A stretch of DNA of 64,000 nucleotides from Montifringilla adamsi. Taxonomy: Eukaryota > Chordata > Aves > Passeriformes > Passeridae. Positions 42,986 to 64,000 of the stretch are shown here, piece by piece. How positions within the stretch are numbered: the stretch's first letter is position 1; every line of letters begins with the position of its first letter. The stretch is from contig JAGGNK010013558.1 of the NCBI GenBank assembly GCA_017590115.1, forward strand, positions 19,258,992 through 19,322,991, in the 5' to 3' direction. The translations under genes and the position numbers were made by a program. The notes under the pieces were generated by a model. It ran no database searches. It was not told the origin of the DNA and saw nothing but the letters and a program-made list of their open reading frames with translations.

Positions 42986-43295
42986 TTCCTGGGGGTGCTG
43001 CCCCATGGATGGAGCCCAAGGAATGGATCCTGAGGATGGATCCCGAGGGATGCACCTGGAGCTTGCCAGGCTCAGCACTTTGGACAATCCCAGGATTGAC
43101 GGGATTTGCCCGGAGCACAGGGAATGACACCAAATCCCATTGGTTTTTCCTGGAGATCCCAATTCCCACTGAATCCGAGCTGCTGGAGTTCCCGGCGTTC
43201 CCAGTGTGGGTCTGTCCCGTCCGTGTCCCGCGTTCCCTGCTGCGTTCCATGTGCTGTTATTCCCGATTATTTATGCTCCCACGGGATAGTGATGG

Positions 43296-43301
43296 AATAA
43301 A
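43296..43301 (+). terminator. CORO2B: CORO2B polyadenylation signal AATAAA
   Basis: Canonical AATAAA about 1 kb after the stop codon, followed by a GT-rich stretch (CCGTGTTCC). Confidence 0.75.
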
Positions 43302-43320
43302 ATCTTTTCAGAATACCAGA

Positions 43321-43832
43321 ACCGTGTTCCCACCTTTCCTTCTCCATCCAGGGGCTGGGGGGATCCCAAGGAAAAATTCTTGGATGCGCTCCCCCAGACC
43401 AGGGAGGGGGAGAAGCCAAAGATGGATCCTGGAATCCAGCATGAATCCTCATTCCAGCACATCCCAACATTTCCAGGCTCCAAGTCATTCCAGAGGATGG
43501 AAAGCTCTTCCCTGGGATCCAGGAGCTCCTTGTTCCCAGCCTGGCAAGGCCGGGAGAGGATTTTCCAAGAGAAAGGCTCCAGTTTTCCTGGGATAACCCC
43601 CAAGAACCCCCCATTCCCAAGGGAAAACATTCCAGGAGCATCACTCAACCCCAGTCTCTCCCTGGGCTTCATTCCAAAGGATTTTAGGGAGCCAAAGGTG
43701 CTAAAACCACTGAGCATTCCCACTTTTCCAGAGCTGCAACACCCTCTTTTTACGGTGCTAAAAAAGATCTGGGAATCCCCGCTTTTCCAGGGCTGCCATT
43801 CCTTGTTTTCCCAGAAAGAATTCCAGAGGCAG
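43321..43832. other. Gap between convergent CORO2B and ANP32A 3' ends
   Basis: About 0.5 kb with no gene or repeat identified. It separates the CORO2B poly(A) site from the predicted distal ANP32A poly(A) site. Confidence 0.6.
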
Positions 43833-43848
43833 GATTTGTATCAAAAGC

Positions 43849-43854
43849 TTTATT
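43849..43854 (-). terminator. ANP32A: ANP32A distal polyadenylation signal
   Basis: AATAAA on the minus strand, about 1.3 kb after the stop. The UTR length is plausible for ANP32A. Confidence 0.6.
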
Positions 43855-44844
43855 GAAATTCCTCAAAGCCAAACAGACAAAAACTCCAAAGGTGGCTCTG
43901 CCGGGCCCCCCAAATTCCCAAAAAAACCTGGAGCCGCTGGATTTCTACACGTGGAAGCTTTCCTAGGAAATCCAAGTCACTTCCAAAGGGATTTTTCCCG
44001 TGGCATCTGTACATTCCCCAAGGATTTTCCATTTTTTTTGCCTCCCACAAGGTAAGAAAATACAATTTTCAGGAATGGCCATGGAATTTCAGGCAGTGTC
44101 CTGGAATTCCTGGCTTTCTGGGTGGAAAAATTGGGATTTTCCAAGGGGTTTTTCCTGGATTAGGGGCAGAAATTCCAGAGGGAACTGATTGGGAAAGCGG
44201 GGAGGAGTTGATTTATTCCAAGGTTGGGAAATTTGGGAATTTGGGATATTTTTTGTAGAGATCCCCCTTTTTTTTTTAATGCCTGCCATTTCCAGGGATT
44301 TGGCTGCACTAGAGCCACAAAAATCCCAAAAATTCCCCTAAAAACCCCAAAAATAAAAAAAAATTCCTAAAAAACCTAAAATTCCCTCCCAAATTAAAGG
44401 AGAACTGGGAACACACAACACACAGGGATCGCAAAGTCACCAGCTCCGAACCCATCCCGAAAAATCCAACATTCCCATAAAACCAACGTTTGGTCACTAT
44501 TTACAAAGAGGGAATTCCCAAAGTTGGGAAAAGGGGCTGGAAATGGCAGCATTCCCAAAAATATAACCCATGGAGCAAGGCACCATTGCCACCCCAGGGA
44601 GGAGGCCTGACTGCCATTCCCGAAAAAATGTAGATTTGGGAATGGCAGAGGTGGGAAAATCCCGGCTCATCCATGGATTTCAACTCGGTTCTTTCCTTGT
44701 TTTGCTTCCGAGATGTCCAAGCTCCGCTCCGAGAATTCCCAACTCGGTTCCTACTCAACTCTCGCAGTTCCAGGGATTCAAGGAAAAGGATCCGAGGAAA
44801 AAATTCCCAAAGAATCGGAGGAGGAGCGGCAGTAAAAATAGGAT

Positions 44845-44850
44845 TTTATT
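44845..44850 (-). terminator. ANP32A: Possible proximal ANP32A polyadenylation signal
   Basis: AATAAA on the minus strand, about 0.3 kb after the stop. It would give a short 3'UTR isoform. Confidence 0.4.
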
Positions 44851-45154
44851 CCCTTCCCACCCTTGCTGCTCCCGCTCGGTTCCCACAGCAACGTTACAAT
44901 CCGGAAAAAAAAAAAAAAAAAAAAAAAAAATGAAGTTACGAGCACAAGTGTTTCTGGTTAAGAATCAATTTAAAAGCTTTTCTAGAGCTTGGTAGGGATT
45001 TTTCTGAAAGCCTCTCTGGCTCTGCTGTTCAGCTGGACTCCTGGACTGGGGGGGACCTAAAAGGAAATCCAAAGGGTCGGGAGTGGGAAAAGGGGGAATT
45101 CCGGGATAAAAACAGTCAAATCACAAGAGGGAATTTTTTCCAGGGAAAAGCTGC

Positions 45155-56929
<11,775 letters not shown>

Positions 56930-57840
56930 GTCCGTGGCTGGCGGGAGGCGCGGAGGGTGCGCGGCTCGGCTGGCGCAGTGACCCCGTGCAGAGCCCCCCG
57001 ATCGCGGGGCGCGGAGGGACTCGGGCTCGCCCAGCGCCGCTCGGAAGCCCGAGCGCAGCACCGCGGCGCGCACTAACCTGATAACCGCGGGGGCGGGCGC
57101 TCCGGGGGCTCCGCCGGGATTGACGGCGCGATCGGCCAATCGGAGCGCGCCGCTGCCGCGTCTCGGCCAATCAGCAGCGCGAGGCGCGGCGGAAGCCAAT
57201 GGGGGAGCGGCTGTGCCGGGCAGGGGGACAGCCCGGCGCCGAGCCCAGGCTCATTCCGCGCTGCCGCCTGATGGAGACGGAGCGGCCGCGGCTCCGCCGC
57301 GTCGGGCACGGTGCGCGCTGCGCCCTGCGCCCGCCCGAGCCTGGGGGAGGTGCCGGGGCGGGGAGCGGCGGCCAAACCGGAGCCGCCCGGCCAGGGGCGC
57401 GCAGCCAGGAGGGAGGGAAAGGTGCGGAGCGAGGCACGGGAATGGCGCGGGCAATGGCGCGGGCCCCGGCGGCGGGGGGCGGGCGGAGCGCGAGCGGCGG
57501 GCGGAGCGAGGGAGGGGCGGCGGCGCTGAGGGCAGCGGGAGCGGCCGGGCCGCCCTCACAGGGGTCCCCGCGGCCGCGGCCGCCTCGGCGGGCTGGGAGC
57601 GGCTCCGGAGGGGAACGGGAGGCGCTGCTCGTGACCGGGGTACCGCGAAGGGCCCCGGTGAAGCGCTGAGAGGACGGGGAGCGGCCGGGCCGCCCTCACA
57701 GGGGTCCCCGCGGCGGGGACTGCCTGGGCGGGCTGGGAGCGGCTCCCAGGGGAACGGGGGAGGGTCGGGACCCCCGGGAAGGGAAGGGCGGGAGGATCCC
57801 CCGGGAAGGTCCCTGAGGGACAGCGGGGCCCGGCTGTGCT
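56930..57840 (-). promoter_or_regulatory. ANP32A: ANP32A CpG-island promoter with three CCAAT boxes
   Basis: Very CpG-dense DNA upstream of the start codon. CCAAT boxes at 57136-57140, 57167-57171 and 57196-57200 are spaced 31 and 29 bp apart. That pattern is typical of NF-Y promoters. A near-repeated GC block (GGGCCGCCCTCACAGGGGTC) occurs at 57546 and 57687. Confidence 0.75.
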
Positions 57841-57954
57841 GAGGTGGAGCAGGGCCAAGGACGGGAATCCTTCAGTTCCCAGGAAAAATGGGGAAGGGAT
57901 TTTTTTTCCTTGAAGTGCCAGGATAAGGGGCATGGATTCAGGCTAGACGAGAGC

Positions 57955-58140
57955 AGAGTGAGCTGGGATATTGGGAAAGAATTCCTGTCTGGGATGGAGT
58001 ATCCAGAGGAGCTGTGGCTGCTCCATCCCTGGAATGTCCCAAGGCAGGTTGGGGCAGCCTGGGATAGGGGAAGGCGTTGGGGTTGGAACTGGATGGGTTG
58101 GAGGTCCTTTCCAAGCCAAATCCCAGGAATTTTGAAGGAA
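57955..58140 (+). mobile_element. CR1 LINE 3'-end fragment
   Basis: Sense tail: AGAGGAGCTGTGGCTGCTCC, then GGTTGGGGCAGCCTGGGATA, then GGTTGGAGGTCCTTTCCAAG. Confidence 0.85.
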
Positions 58141-58184
58141 AACTGGGTGCTCCAGGAACAGCAGAATGAGGCTGAGAATATTGG

Positions 58185-58475
58185 AGAAGGGAAGGATCCA
58201 GGAATCCTCAGAGCCTTTTCCAGGGCCTAAAGGAGCTCCTGGAGAAGGGAGTGGGATAAGGAACAGGACACAGGGAATGGCTTCAGACTGGGAAAGGGGA
58301 GATGGGGATGGGATATTGGGAAGGAATTCCTGGTGGGTCTGGAATTCCTGGGGCTCCATCCCTGGGATTTCCAGGGTGGGCTTGGAGCAGCCTGAGATAG
58401 AGGGAATGATCCCAGCCCGTGGGATGAACTTGACGCTCCTTCCCATCCCAAACCATTCCCTGCTCCCGGATCCTT
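58185..58475 (+). mobile_element. CR1 LINE 3'-end fragment (longer copy)
   Basis: Sense order: CCTTTTCCAGGGCCTAAAGG, then GATATTGGGAAGGAATTCCT, then GGCTTGGAGCAGCCTGAGAT, ending at CCCATCCCAAACCATTCCC. Confidence 0.85.
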
Positions 58476-59449
58476 TTCCAGGTGCTGAGGGATGAGGATC
58501 CAAGCCCAGAGCTGCTCTTTTCCAAGGATTTGGGATTTCCAAACAGTTGCCATCAGCTGGAGCAGAACTCAGGTAAAAAGTGTTTGATTCCTTCTAAAGT
58601 CCGTGTTTATCCCTTCCTGCTTTTCCTGGAAAACACAAGGCTGGAAAATCCCAAAGAGGTGTTGGAAAGCATCAAGGGAATGCTGAAAATCCTTGGGAAA
58701 CTTCATTTTATTAATGTATTTTACAGGACAGGATGGAGATAAAGTCTCAGCTGTGAGCATGGAAAAGTTCCAGGAATATGGATAAAACCAGCAGGAATTA
58801 TGTTGGGAAGGGGACTGGAAAAGCTGGATCCAACTCCAGGTAAAAATCTCAATTTCAGCAAAAGAAAACTGCAAAATGTTCCTTTTTTTGGAATGTTTAA
58901 CGGGTTTAGGATGGAAGTTTGGGATTGGCTGAGAAATCCTTGATTGGAATGAATATTCCAAACTTTTCAAAATGTTTGGGATTTGGGAATGAGGTAGAAT
59001 TTGATTTGAGCTCTGTTTAAACTTCTCCTTTCCAGCTGTGTCCAGAGGTGGCTCCTGGGCTGAATCCTTGGGAACTTTTCATGGAATTTCTGCTCCTGGT
59101 GCTGCTGAAGACCTCGGGAAAAGGACTTTTCTCCTGGAAAAAAAGATTGCTGGGACAGGCTGGGATTTCAAAGGAATTTCTGGCAGTCCAGAGCTGCTTT
59201 TTCCTTTGGTTTTTTGTTTTTTTGCCAAAGAAAAATGTGGATTTTGATCATTTGAAGGTGCAGAAAATTCCTTTTTCTTTCGTTATTGAGGGAATTTATT
59301 CCCAGTTCCAAGCCAACATTCCATGTTTAAAGCTGCTCCTGTCAGTGTTTGTATTCCAAGAGTTTGGGAATTTAAAAAAAAATTGGGGATTGTAATATTG
59401 GGAATAAATCTGAAGGGTTATTTTTCCATGGTACAACTTTCCTTCTGTG

Positions 59450-60160
59450 ATTTTTTTTCATTCCTGGTGGGTTTTTTCCTGCTTTGTTTTTATAGGAATT
59501 TTCAATTTGTGGGGTTGGTTTTTAATGGGAATTGTTGGGATTTTTTTTTTCCTTGTTTGTTTTTATCAGGAATTTGGAATTTATGGGATTGGGTTTTAGC
59601 AGGAATTTGAGGTTTTTTCCTTGTTTTTAACAGGAATTTGTGGGATTTTTCCTGGTTATTTTTAAGAGGAATTTTGAGTTTGTGGGATTTGTTTTTACCA
59701 GGAATTTTTAATGCAATTCCTGGGATTTTTTTTTTCTTGTTCATTTTACCATGAACTTCAAAATTACTTGGATATGTTTTTAAGAGGAATTTTCAGTGGA
59801 GTTTGTCCTGTCCATTTTTACCAGGAATTCTGAATTTATGGAATTTTTCCTTCTTGATTTTTACCAGGAATTTTCAGTTTGGGGGATTTTTCCTTGTTTG
59901 AGAGGATTTTGAATGTGTGGGATTGGGGTTTTTTGGGGTTTTTTTTTGGTTTTTTTTGTTTTTTTTTGGCAGGAATTTGAGGTTTTTTTCCTTGGCCGTT
60001 TTAACAGGAACTTTGAATTGATGGGATTTATTTTTACCAGGAATTTCTGGGATTTTTCCTTGGTTTTTTTTGTTTTTTCCCCAGGAATTTTGAATTTTTG
60101 GGATTAGTTTTTAGCAGGAATTTTTAATGAAATTTATGGGATTTTTTTTCCCCACAGGAA
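59450..60160. repeat. T-rich imperfect tandem repeat
   Basis: About fifteen 35-60-bp units combining TTTTACCAGGAATTTTGAAT with GGGATTTTTCCTTG. Strong T skew on the plus strand. Confidence 0.8.
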
Positions 60161-62431
60161 ATTGCAGTTTTTCCATTTCTTTTCCCAGGATTCCCTCCCA
60201 AATTCCAGAGGAATCCTCCCATTCCTGCCCTGCATTCTTGGGGTGAATTCCCATGGAAAATCCCTGGGAATTGTTTGTTCATCCCTTGAATGTCCCTTTG
60301 TTTTCCCACACAAAGAATTCCTTCTTTTTCTTAGGAACAGCTCCCAGCTCTGCACAGCTGGGACTGGAAAAATTCCCAGAATTCCCCAAATTCCCACCCT
60401 CAACATTCCCAGCTGGGGAACCTTGGGATAAAACAAATCCCTGGGATCTGGGAATTCCATGGAAAACACCCTTGGGATTCCACAAGAATTTCCAATTTGT
60501 GGTTTAACCCCTTAAAATCAGATTTTTTGCAGCATTCCAGGGAAAAAAAAAGTGGGAAAATCTGATTTAAAAATGCTGAAAAGCTGATTGGAAGGTAAAA
60601 AATGAGGAAGAAAACTCTGGGATGGCTCCAGAATTCCCTAGAATTAGTTGGAAAATGTTATTCCCGTTTTTTAAATATTATTATTAAATTTATTTTCTTT
60701 TTAGTGGAAAAAAGTATGGGATAACTGCAACGTTCCTGATTTTTCTAATGGAATATTCCAAGACTTTCCTGCTTTATTGGCCTGGATTAATGGGAGAATT
60801 TGGTAAAATGCCCCAAAAATTCAGGGTTAAAAGTCCAAGGAATTCTGGGATAATCCTTCAGAATTTAGGGAGAATGGGTGGAAAACATGGAAAATTGGAA
60901 CAAATTTGAAGTAGAATCCAGGGAAAAGTTGGGAATTGGGGGAGGTTTCCTGTGAAAAACGGATTGAATTCCTCAGGATGAGCAAATCCTTTGGAATCCA
61001 AGGAAAACTTGGGAATGGAGTGTGGTTCCTGGAAAAAAAACCAGGAATGAAAGGGATTAAATTCCTTGGAGAATCAGGGAATCCAGGGAAAATGTGGGAA
61101 AAACAGGGATTGAATTCCTCACAATGAGCAAATCCCATGGAATCCGGGGGAAAATTAGGAATGGAGCTCCCATTGCTGCCGGCCCCCATTCCCGACATTC
61201 CCACCTGGAATTCCCGTTCCTTGGAGCTGGGAAAAGCCCCCTTGGAGCCCCAAATCCCACGTGGAGCAGGAGAATTCCCAGGTTTTTCCCTATGGATGCA
61301 CCTGGATATGGCACGAAGAGCTGGAAAAGCAGCGGGAAAAGGGGGGAGCAGCTCTATCCCAAAGGAAAAACCTTTGGGATCCCAGAAATGCCGGGATAAA
61401 GGCACGGAGATCCTGGGAAAAGGCTGGATTGGGGACAGGGAAAAATCTGGATTTGGGATAGGATAGGGCTGGATTTAATCCAGTTGATCCTGAGATCCTG
61501 GGGGTGTTTGGAATTTGTTGGGATCAGTTCCGTGCTCCAGCAGCTCCTGGAGGTTATTCCAGGTGGGACCCACGAGCTCGGATGCCTCTGGAATGTGGGA
61601 ATGGGGAATGTTTGTACCTGGATCTGCTCCTGACATTCCCATGGCAACCTCGTCCCAGGCGGATTCATTCCGGAGGGAATCAAAGGATGGAGGCTGGAGG
61701 AGACATTCCCGGTGTGTTCCTGACGGGCCGGAATTCGGGACTGCATCCCGTGAATGACGGCTCCAGATGGATTTGGCAGGAGCACAATTCCCGAGGGATG
61801 GATGGGACAGGGAATGTCCAATGCAGGGATTGGCAAAGCGATAAACAACAGCTGGAAAAAGCAGGATTGGGATGGGCCATGGAGCTGGGCGGGATTTGGG
61901 AAGGGAGGGATAATGGGAATGAGGCGGGAGCAGGGATTTGGGATTTATCCCAGCCGGATCCATCCCTCTCCTCGGGAACACTGCGAGCTTTTCTGGGATT
62001 TCCCTTTGGAGTCTCCCCAGATCTGTTGGAGGTGAAGAGGAGAGTGGAGATGGGAAAAGGCTCCTGGAAGCTGGATTTTCCTTTGGATCCTGGGGAAATC
62101 TGGGATGCTGGGAAGTGCTGATGGATTTCATGGAGCGTGGGGGATTGGAGGAATTTTGGAGGGCTGGGGAAGGAGAGGATGGGAATGGGGAAGGAAGGAA
62201 TGGGAGATGATCCCTGCTCAGGTTTTCTGGGAAAATGGAACCCCCAGGGATGTTCCCATGGGCCCTGTGATTATCCCAGGGCTCAGTAGCTCCATGGAAA
62301 TTTGGGATTCCATGGAACGCAGCTGATCCCTGCAGGATCCAACTTTGGGATGCTCCATGCTGGGAGCTCTCTGGAACGAGGCTGGGAGGAGATGCCAAAA
62401 AGGGATTGTTGGGATTTAGGAATCTCTCCAG

Positions 62432-62555
62432 AACCATGGGAACGGCGGCGGACGCGGAGTGGCTGCGCTGGGTGAGCAAAAAATTCGGGAATGTCGCTGG
62501 GAAGGAGAAGGAAATCAGCCTGGAAGAGTTCAAATCCGCCCTGCAGGTCAAGGAG
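62432..62555 (+). CDS. NOX5: NOX5 first visible coding exon
   Basis: Acceptor CTCTCCAG at 62431. The start ATG at 62436 sits in a perfect ACCATGG context. 40 codons read MGTAADAEWLRWVSKKFGNV then AGKEKEISLEEFKSALQVKE, the degenerate first EF-hand. The donor is GAG/GTCAGG. Upstream leader exons may exist, as in human NOX5. Confidence 0.9.
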
Positions 62556-63782
62556 GTCAGGGATCCGTGGGAAGAGGGGAGGGATCCCTGAGAAAGAGGG
62601 GAGAGATCAGTGGGAATTCCCTGCTCCCTGGGAACATCCTCTGATCCATTGGAACGTTCCCCATTCCCTGCTCCACGGGAACATTCCCGCTTTTCCCGCA
62701 GTCCTTCTTTGCTGAGAGGTTTTTCGCGCTCTTCGATTCCGACGGGAGCGGCTCCCTGAGCCGGGAGGAGCTGCTGGGATCCCTGAGCCGGCTGCTCCAC
62801 GGGAATTCCACGGAAAAGCTCCGCTTCCTCTTCCAGGTGTACGATGTGGACGGTGAGAGGAGAAAAATGGGATTCGTTGGGGTTTTTTGGGATAAATTTG
62901 GGATTTGGTCTTCTCTGAGCATCCGGCTTTGGCTGGGATGAGGCTGCTGCCCTCATTCCATGTGGAAATGGAAAAATTCCAGCAGGAAGACAAGGATTCC
63001 ATTGGTCACACCTGAGGATTTCCCAGGATTTTCCATCAGCCGGGGAGAGCGGGATCTGCTCAGCTCCAATCCCAACTCCCCATCCCACTTTCCTGAAATT
63101 GTGGGATTGTTTGGGTTGGAAAAGCCCTCGGAGATCGAATCCAACTGTTCCCACCCCCGACCCCCTTCCAATGCTTTCCTTTCCATGAAGGAATATTCCC
63201 AAATATCCAACCTCAGCCTCCCCTGGATGCCATTCCCATTATCCCATTGCTTGTTCCTGGGAGCAGATCCTGACCCAGCCAGGATTTTGCACTGAAATAT
63301 CTGTAGGACTGTGGAATATCGGGATGGAGGTGACACCGTAGGAGTGTGGAATATTGGCATCAATCTGATTCTCCAGCGAGCAGATCCTGACCCAACCAGG
63401 TTTTTCCTCCCTGCAAGGAAACTTCCTGGATTAGGACTGGAAAATTGGGATGGAGGTGACTCCATGGGGCTGTGGGATATTGGGATGGAGGTGACTCCAT
63501 GGGGCTGTGGAATACCAGGATGGAGGTGACTCTGTAGGGCTGTGGGATATTGGGATTCTCCCGGTTTCCAGGGAGCGGCTCCATCGACGCCGAGGAGCTG
63601 CGGGTGGTGCTCCGGGGGTGTCTCCGGGAGAGCTCCCTGGCCCTTCCCGAGGAGCGGCTCGGGGCCCTGAGCCAAGCCCTGCTCCAGGCCCTCGACCGGG
63701 ATCACAGCGGCTCCATCACCTTCCCGGAGCTCCAGGAGCAGCTGGAAGCATTTCCGGAACTCCTGGAGAACCTGAGCATCAG
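62436..63782 (+). CDS. NOX5: NOX5, NADPH oxidase 5 (N-terminal EF-hand part; continues beyond window end)
   Basis: NOX5 is a membrane oxidase that makes superoxide when calcium binds its N-terminal EF-hands (family knowledge). Three exons are visible: 62436-62555, 62702-62852 and 63572-63782, giving 160 codons plus 2 nt in continuous phase. The first EF-hand loop (AGKEKEISLEEF) is degenerate, as in the family. The next three are canonical 12-residue loops: DSDGSGSLSREE, DVDGSGSIDAEE (split by intron 2) and DRDHSGSITFPE. The motif SFFAERFFALFDSD is near identical to human. The heme-binding membrane and dehydrogenase domains must lie past 64000. The human family member is expected beside ANP32A. 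Calmodulin-like proteins are excluded by the WLRWV and VKESFFAERFFALF context. Confidence 0.93.
62702..62852 (+). CDS. NOX5: NOX5 exon with EF-hand 2
   Basis: 151 nt. It reads SFFAERFFALFDSDGSGSLS then REELLGSLSRLLHGNSTEKL and RFLFQVYDVD plus one base. Full EF-hand loop DSDGSGSLSREE. Confidence 0.95.
63090..63265 (-). mobile_element. CR1 LINE 3'-end fragment in a NOX5 intron
   Basis: Antisense: GGGATTGTTTGGGTTGGAAA, then AGCCCTCGGAGATCGAATCC, then CCAAATATCCAACCTCAGCC. Confidence 0.85.
63300..63560. repeat. ~40-bp tandem repeat next to a NOX5 acceptor
   Basis: Units GGGATGGAGGTGACTCCATG followed by GGGCTGTGGGATATT, about five copies, reaching to within 15 bp of the exon at 63572. Confidence 0.85.
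63572..63782 (+). CDS. NOX5: NOX5 exon with EF-hands 3-4
   Basis: 211 nt. It reads SGSIDAEELRVVLRGCLRES then SLALPEERLGALSQALLQAL, DRDHSGSITFPELQEQLEAF and PELLENLSI plus two bases. Donor AG/GTGGGG. Confidence 0.94.
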
Positions 63783-64000
63783 GTGGGGAGGGGACCTCTG
63801 GGATTTCTGGGAAAGGATTCCATGGGGAGCCCACAGTGGGGTCGGGAGCAGCTGGAGAGGTTTGGGATTGGATCAGGGATAGGTTGGGATGGGTGCAGGG
63901 TTTGGATCAGGGATGGTTTGGGATGGGGCAGGGTTTGGAATTTGGGATGGATGGAGGGATGCTGCCACTCTGGCTGTAGGACTGGCCATCACTCCGGGCT

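Larger units (their letters stand above)
42291..43320 (+). other. CORO2B: CORO2B 3'UTR
   Basis: About 1 kb from the stop to the polyadenylation signal AATAAA at 43296-43301. The middle third is a GGGATCC-rich tandem repeat (42655-42985). Confidence 0.8.
43833..45154 (-). other. ANP32A: ANP32A 3'UTR
   Basis: Non-coding from the ANP32A stop to the minus-strand AATAAA at 43849-43854, about 1.3 kb. A possible proximal AATAAA lies at 44845-44850, and an A26 run (poly(T) in the transcript) at 44905-44930. Confidence 0.7.
57841..62431. other. ANP32A-NOX5 intergenic region
   Basis: CR1 tails (57955-58475), a weak exon-like segment at 58482-58572 and a T-rich imperfect repeat (59450-60160), then ordinary low-complexity DNA. 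It must include the NOX5 promoter, but I see no CpG island before 62432. Confidence 0.6.

Noticed and set aside
58482..58742. SPESP1, the human neighbour of NOX5
   Set aside because: The short frame here shows no resemblance to SPESP1, and no other SPESP1-like exon is visible between ANP32A and NOX5.
61475..63202. 575-codon open frame on the minus strand across the NOX5 5' exons
   Set aside because: Pro/Ser-rich low-complexity product with no family resemblance. It runs antisense through real NOX5 exons and a CR1 copy. It results from the stop-poor local composition.
63980..64000. Possible next NOX5 exon after CTGTAG at the window end
   Set aside because: The frame after the acceptor does not match the expected NOX5 sequence (human continues AAHWLTAP), and only about 20 bases are available.

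Overview
The window is nuclear DNA from a bird. Four vertebrate genes are read from spliced exons with GT-AG borders, in the order ITGA11 (-), CORO2B (+), ANP32A (-), NOX5 (+). I recall this order from human 15q23 and the matching avian microchromosome. The avian call rests on three things: many CR1 LINE 3' ends, short GC-rich introns, and the bird-type extra ANP32A exon of exactly 33 codons. Published reports, as I recall them, place that exon in most birds but not in ostrich. The species cannot be named from the sequence.

Layout. 1-12748: first six coding exons of ITGA11 (collagen-receptor integrin alpha-11) on the minus strand, from the signal peptide to the MIDAS motif of the inserted domain; the gene continues past base 1. 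12749-20600: intergenic DNA with several tandem repeats, a poly(A)-joined tandem duplication and an unexplained CpG-rich block. 20590-43320: CORO2B (coronin-2B), with a CpG-island first exon, two candidate alternative 5' exons, eleven well-supported coding exons (475 codons plus stop) and a 3'UTR with a polyadenylation signal at 43296. 43835-57100: ANP32A on the minus strand, eight coding exons (281 codons plus stop), converging on CORO2B with about 0.5 kb between the two 3' ends. 57100-62430: CpG-island promoter, CR1 copies and T-rich repeats. 62432-64000: first three visible coding exons of NOX5, encoding its calcium-binding EF-hand region; the oxidase part lies beyond the window.

The genes do not form an operon or pathway; each is an independent transcription unit. 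ITGA11 is a collagen adhesion receptor, CORO2B an actin-binding coronin, ANP32A an acidic nuclear leucine-rich-repeat protein, and NOX5 a calcium-activated NADPH oxidase.

The most unusual theme is tandem duplication touching splice sites. The CORO2B exon 2 donor and the last codons of that exon are repeated so that eight donor sites lie in about 660 bp. The ITGA11 exon 4 acceptor is duplicated. Repeat units abut the ANP32A exon 3 donor. The 3' end of ANP32A exon 4 was duplicated into a separate exon with two alternative acceptors 12 nt apart. Non-coding DNA throughout is built from short palindromic words (GGAATTCC, GGATCC, CCATGG). This leaves few stop codons and produces many long spurious open frames.
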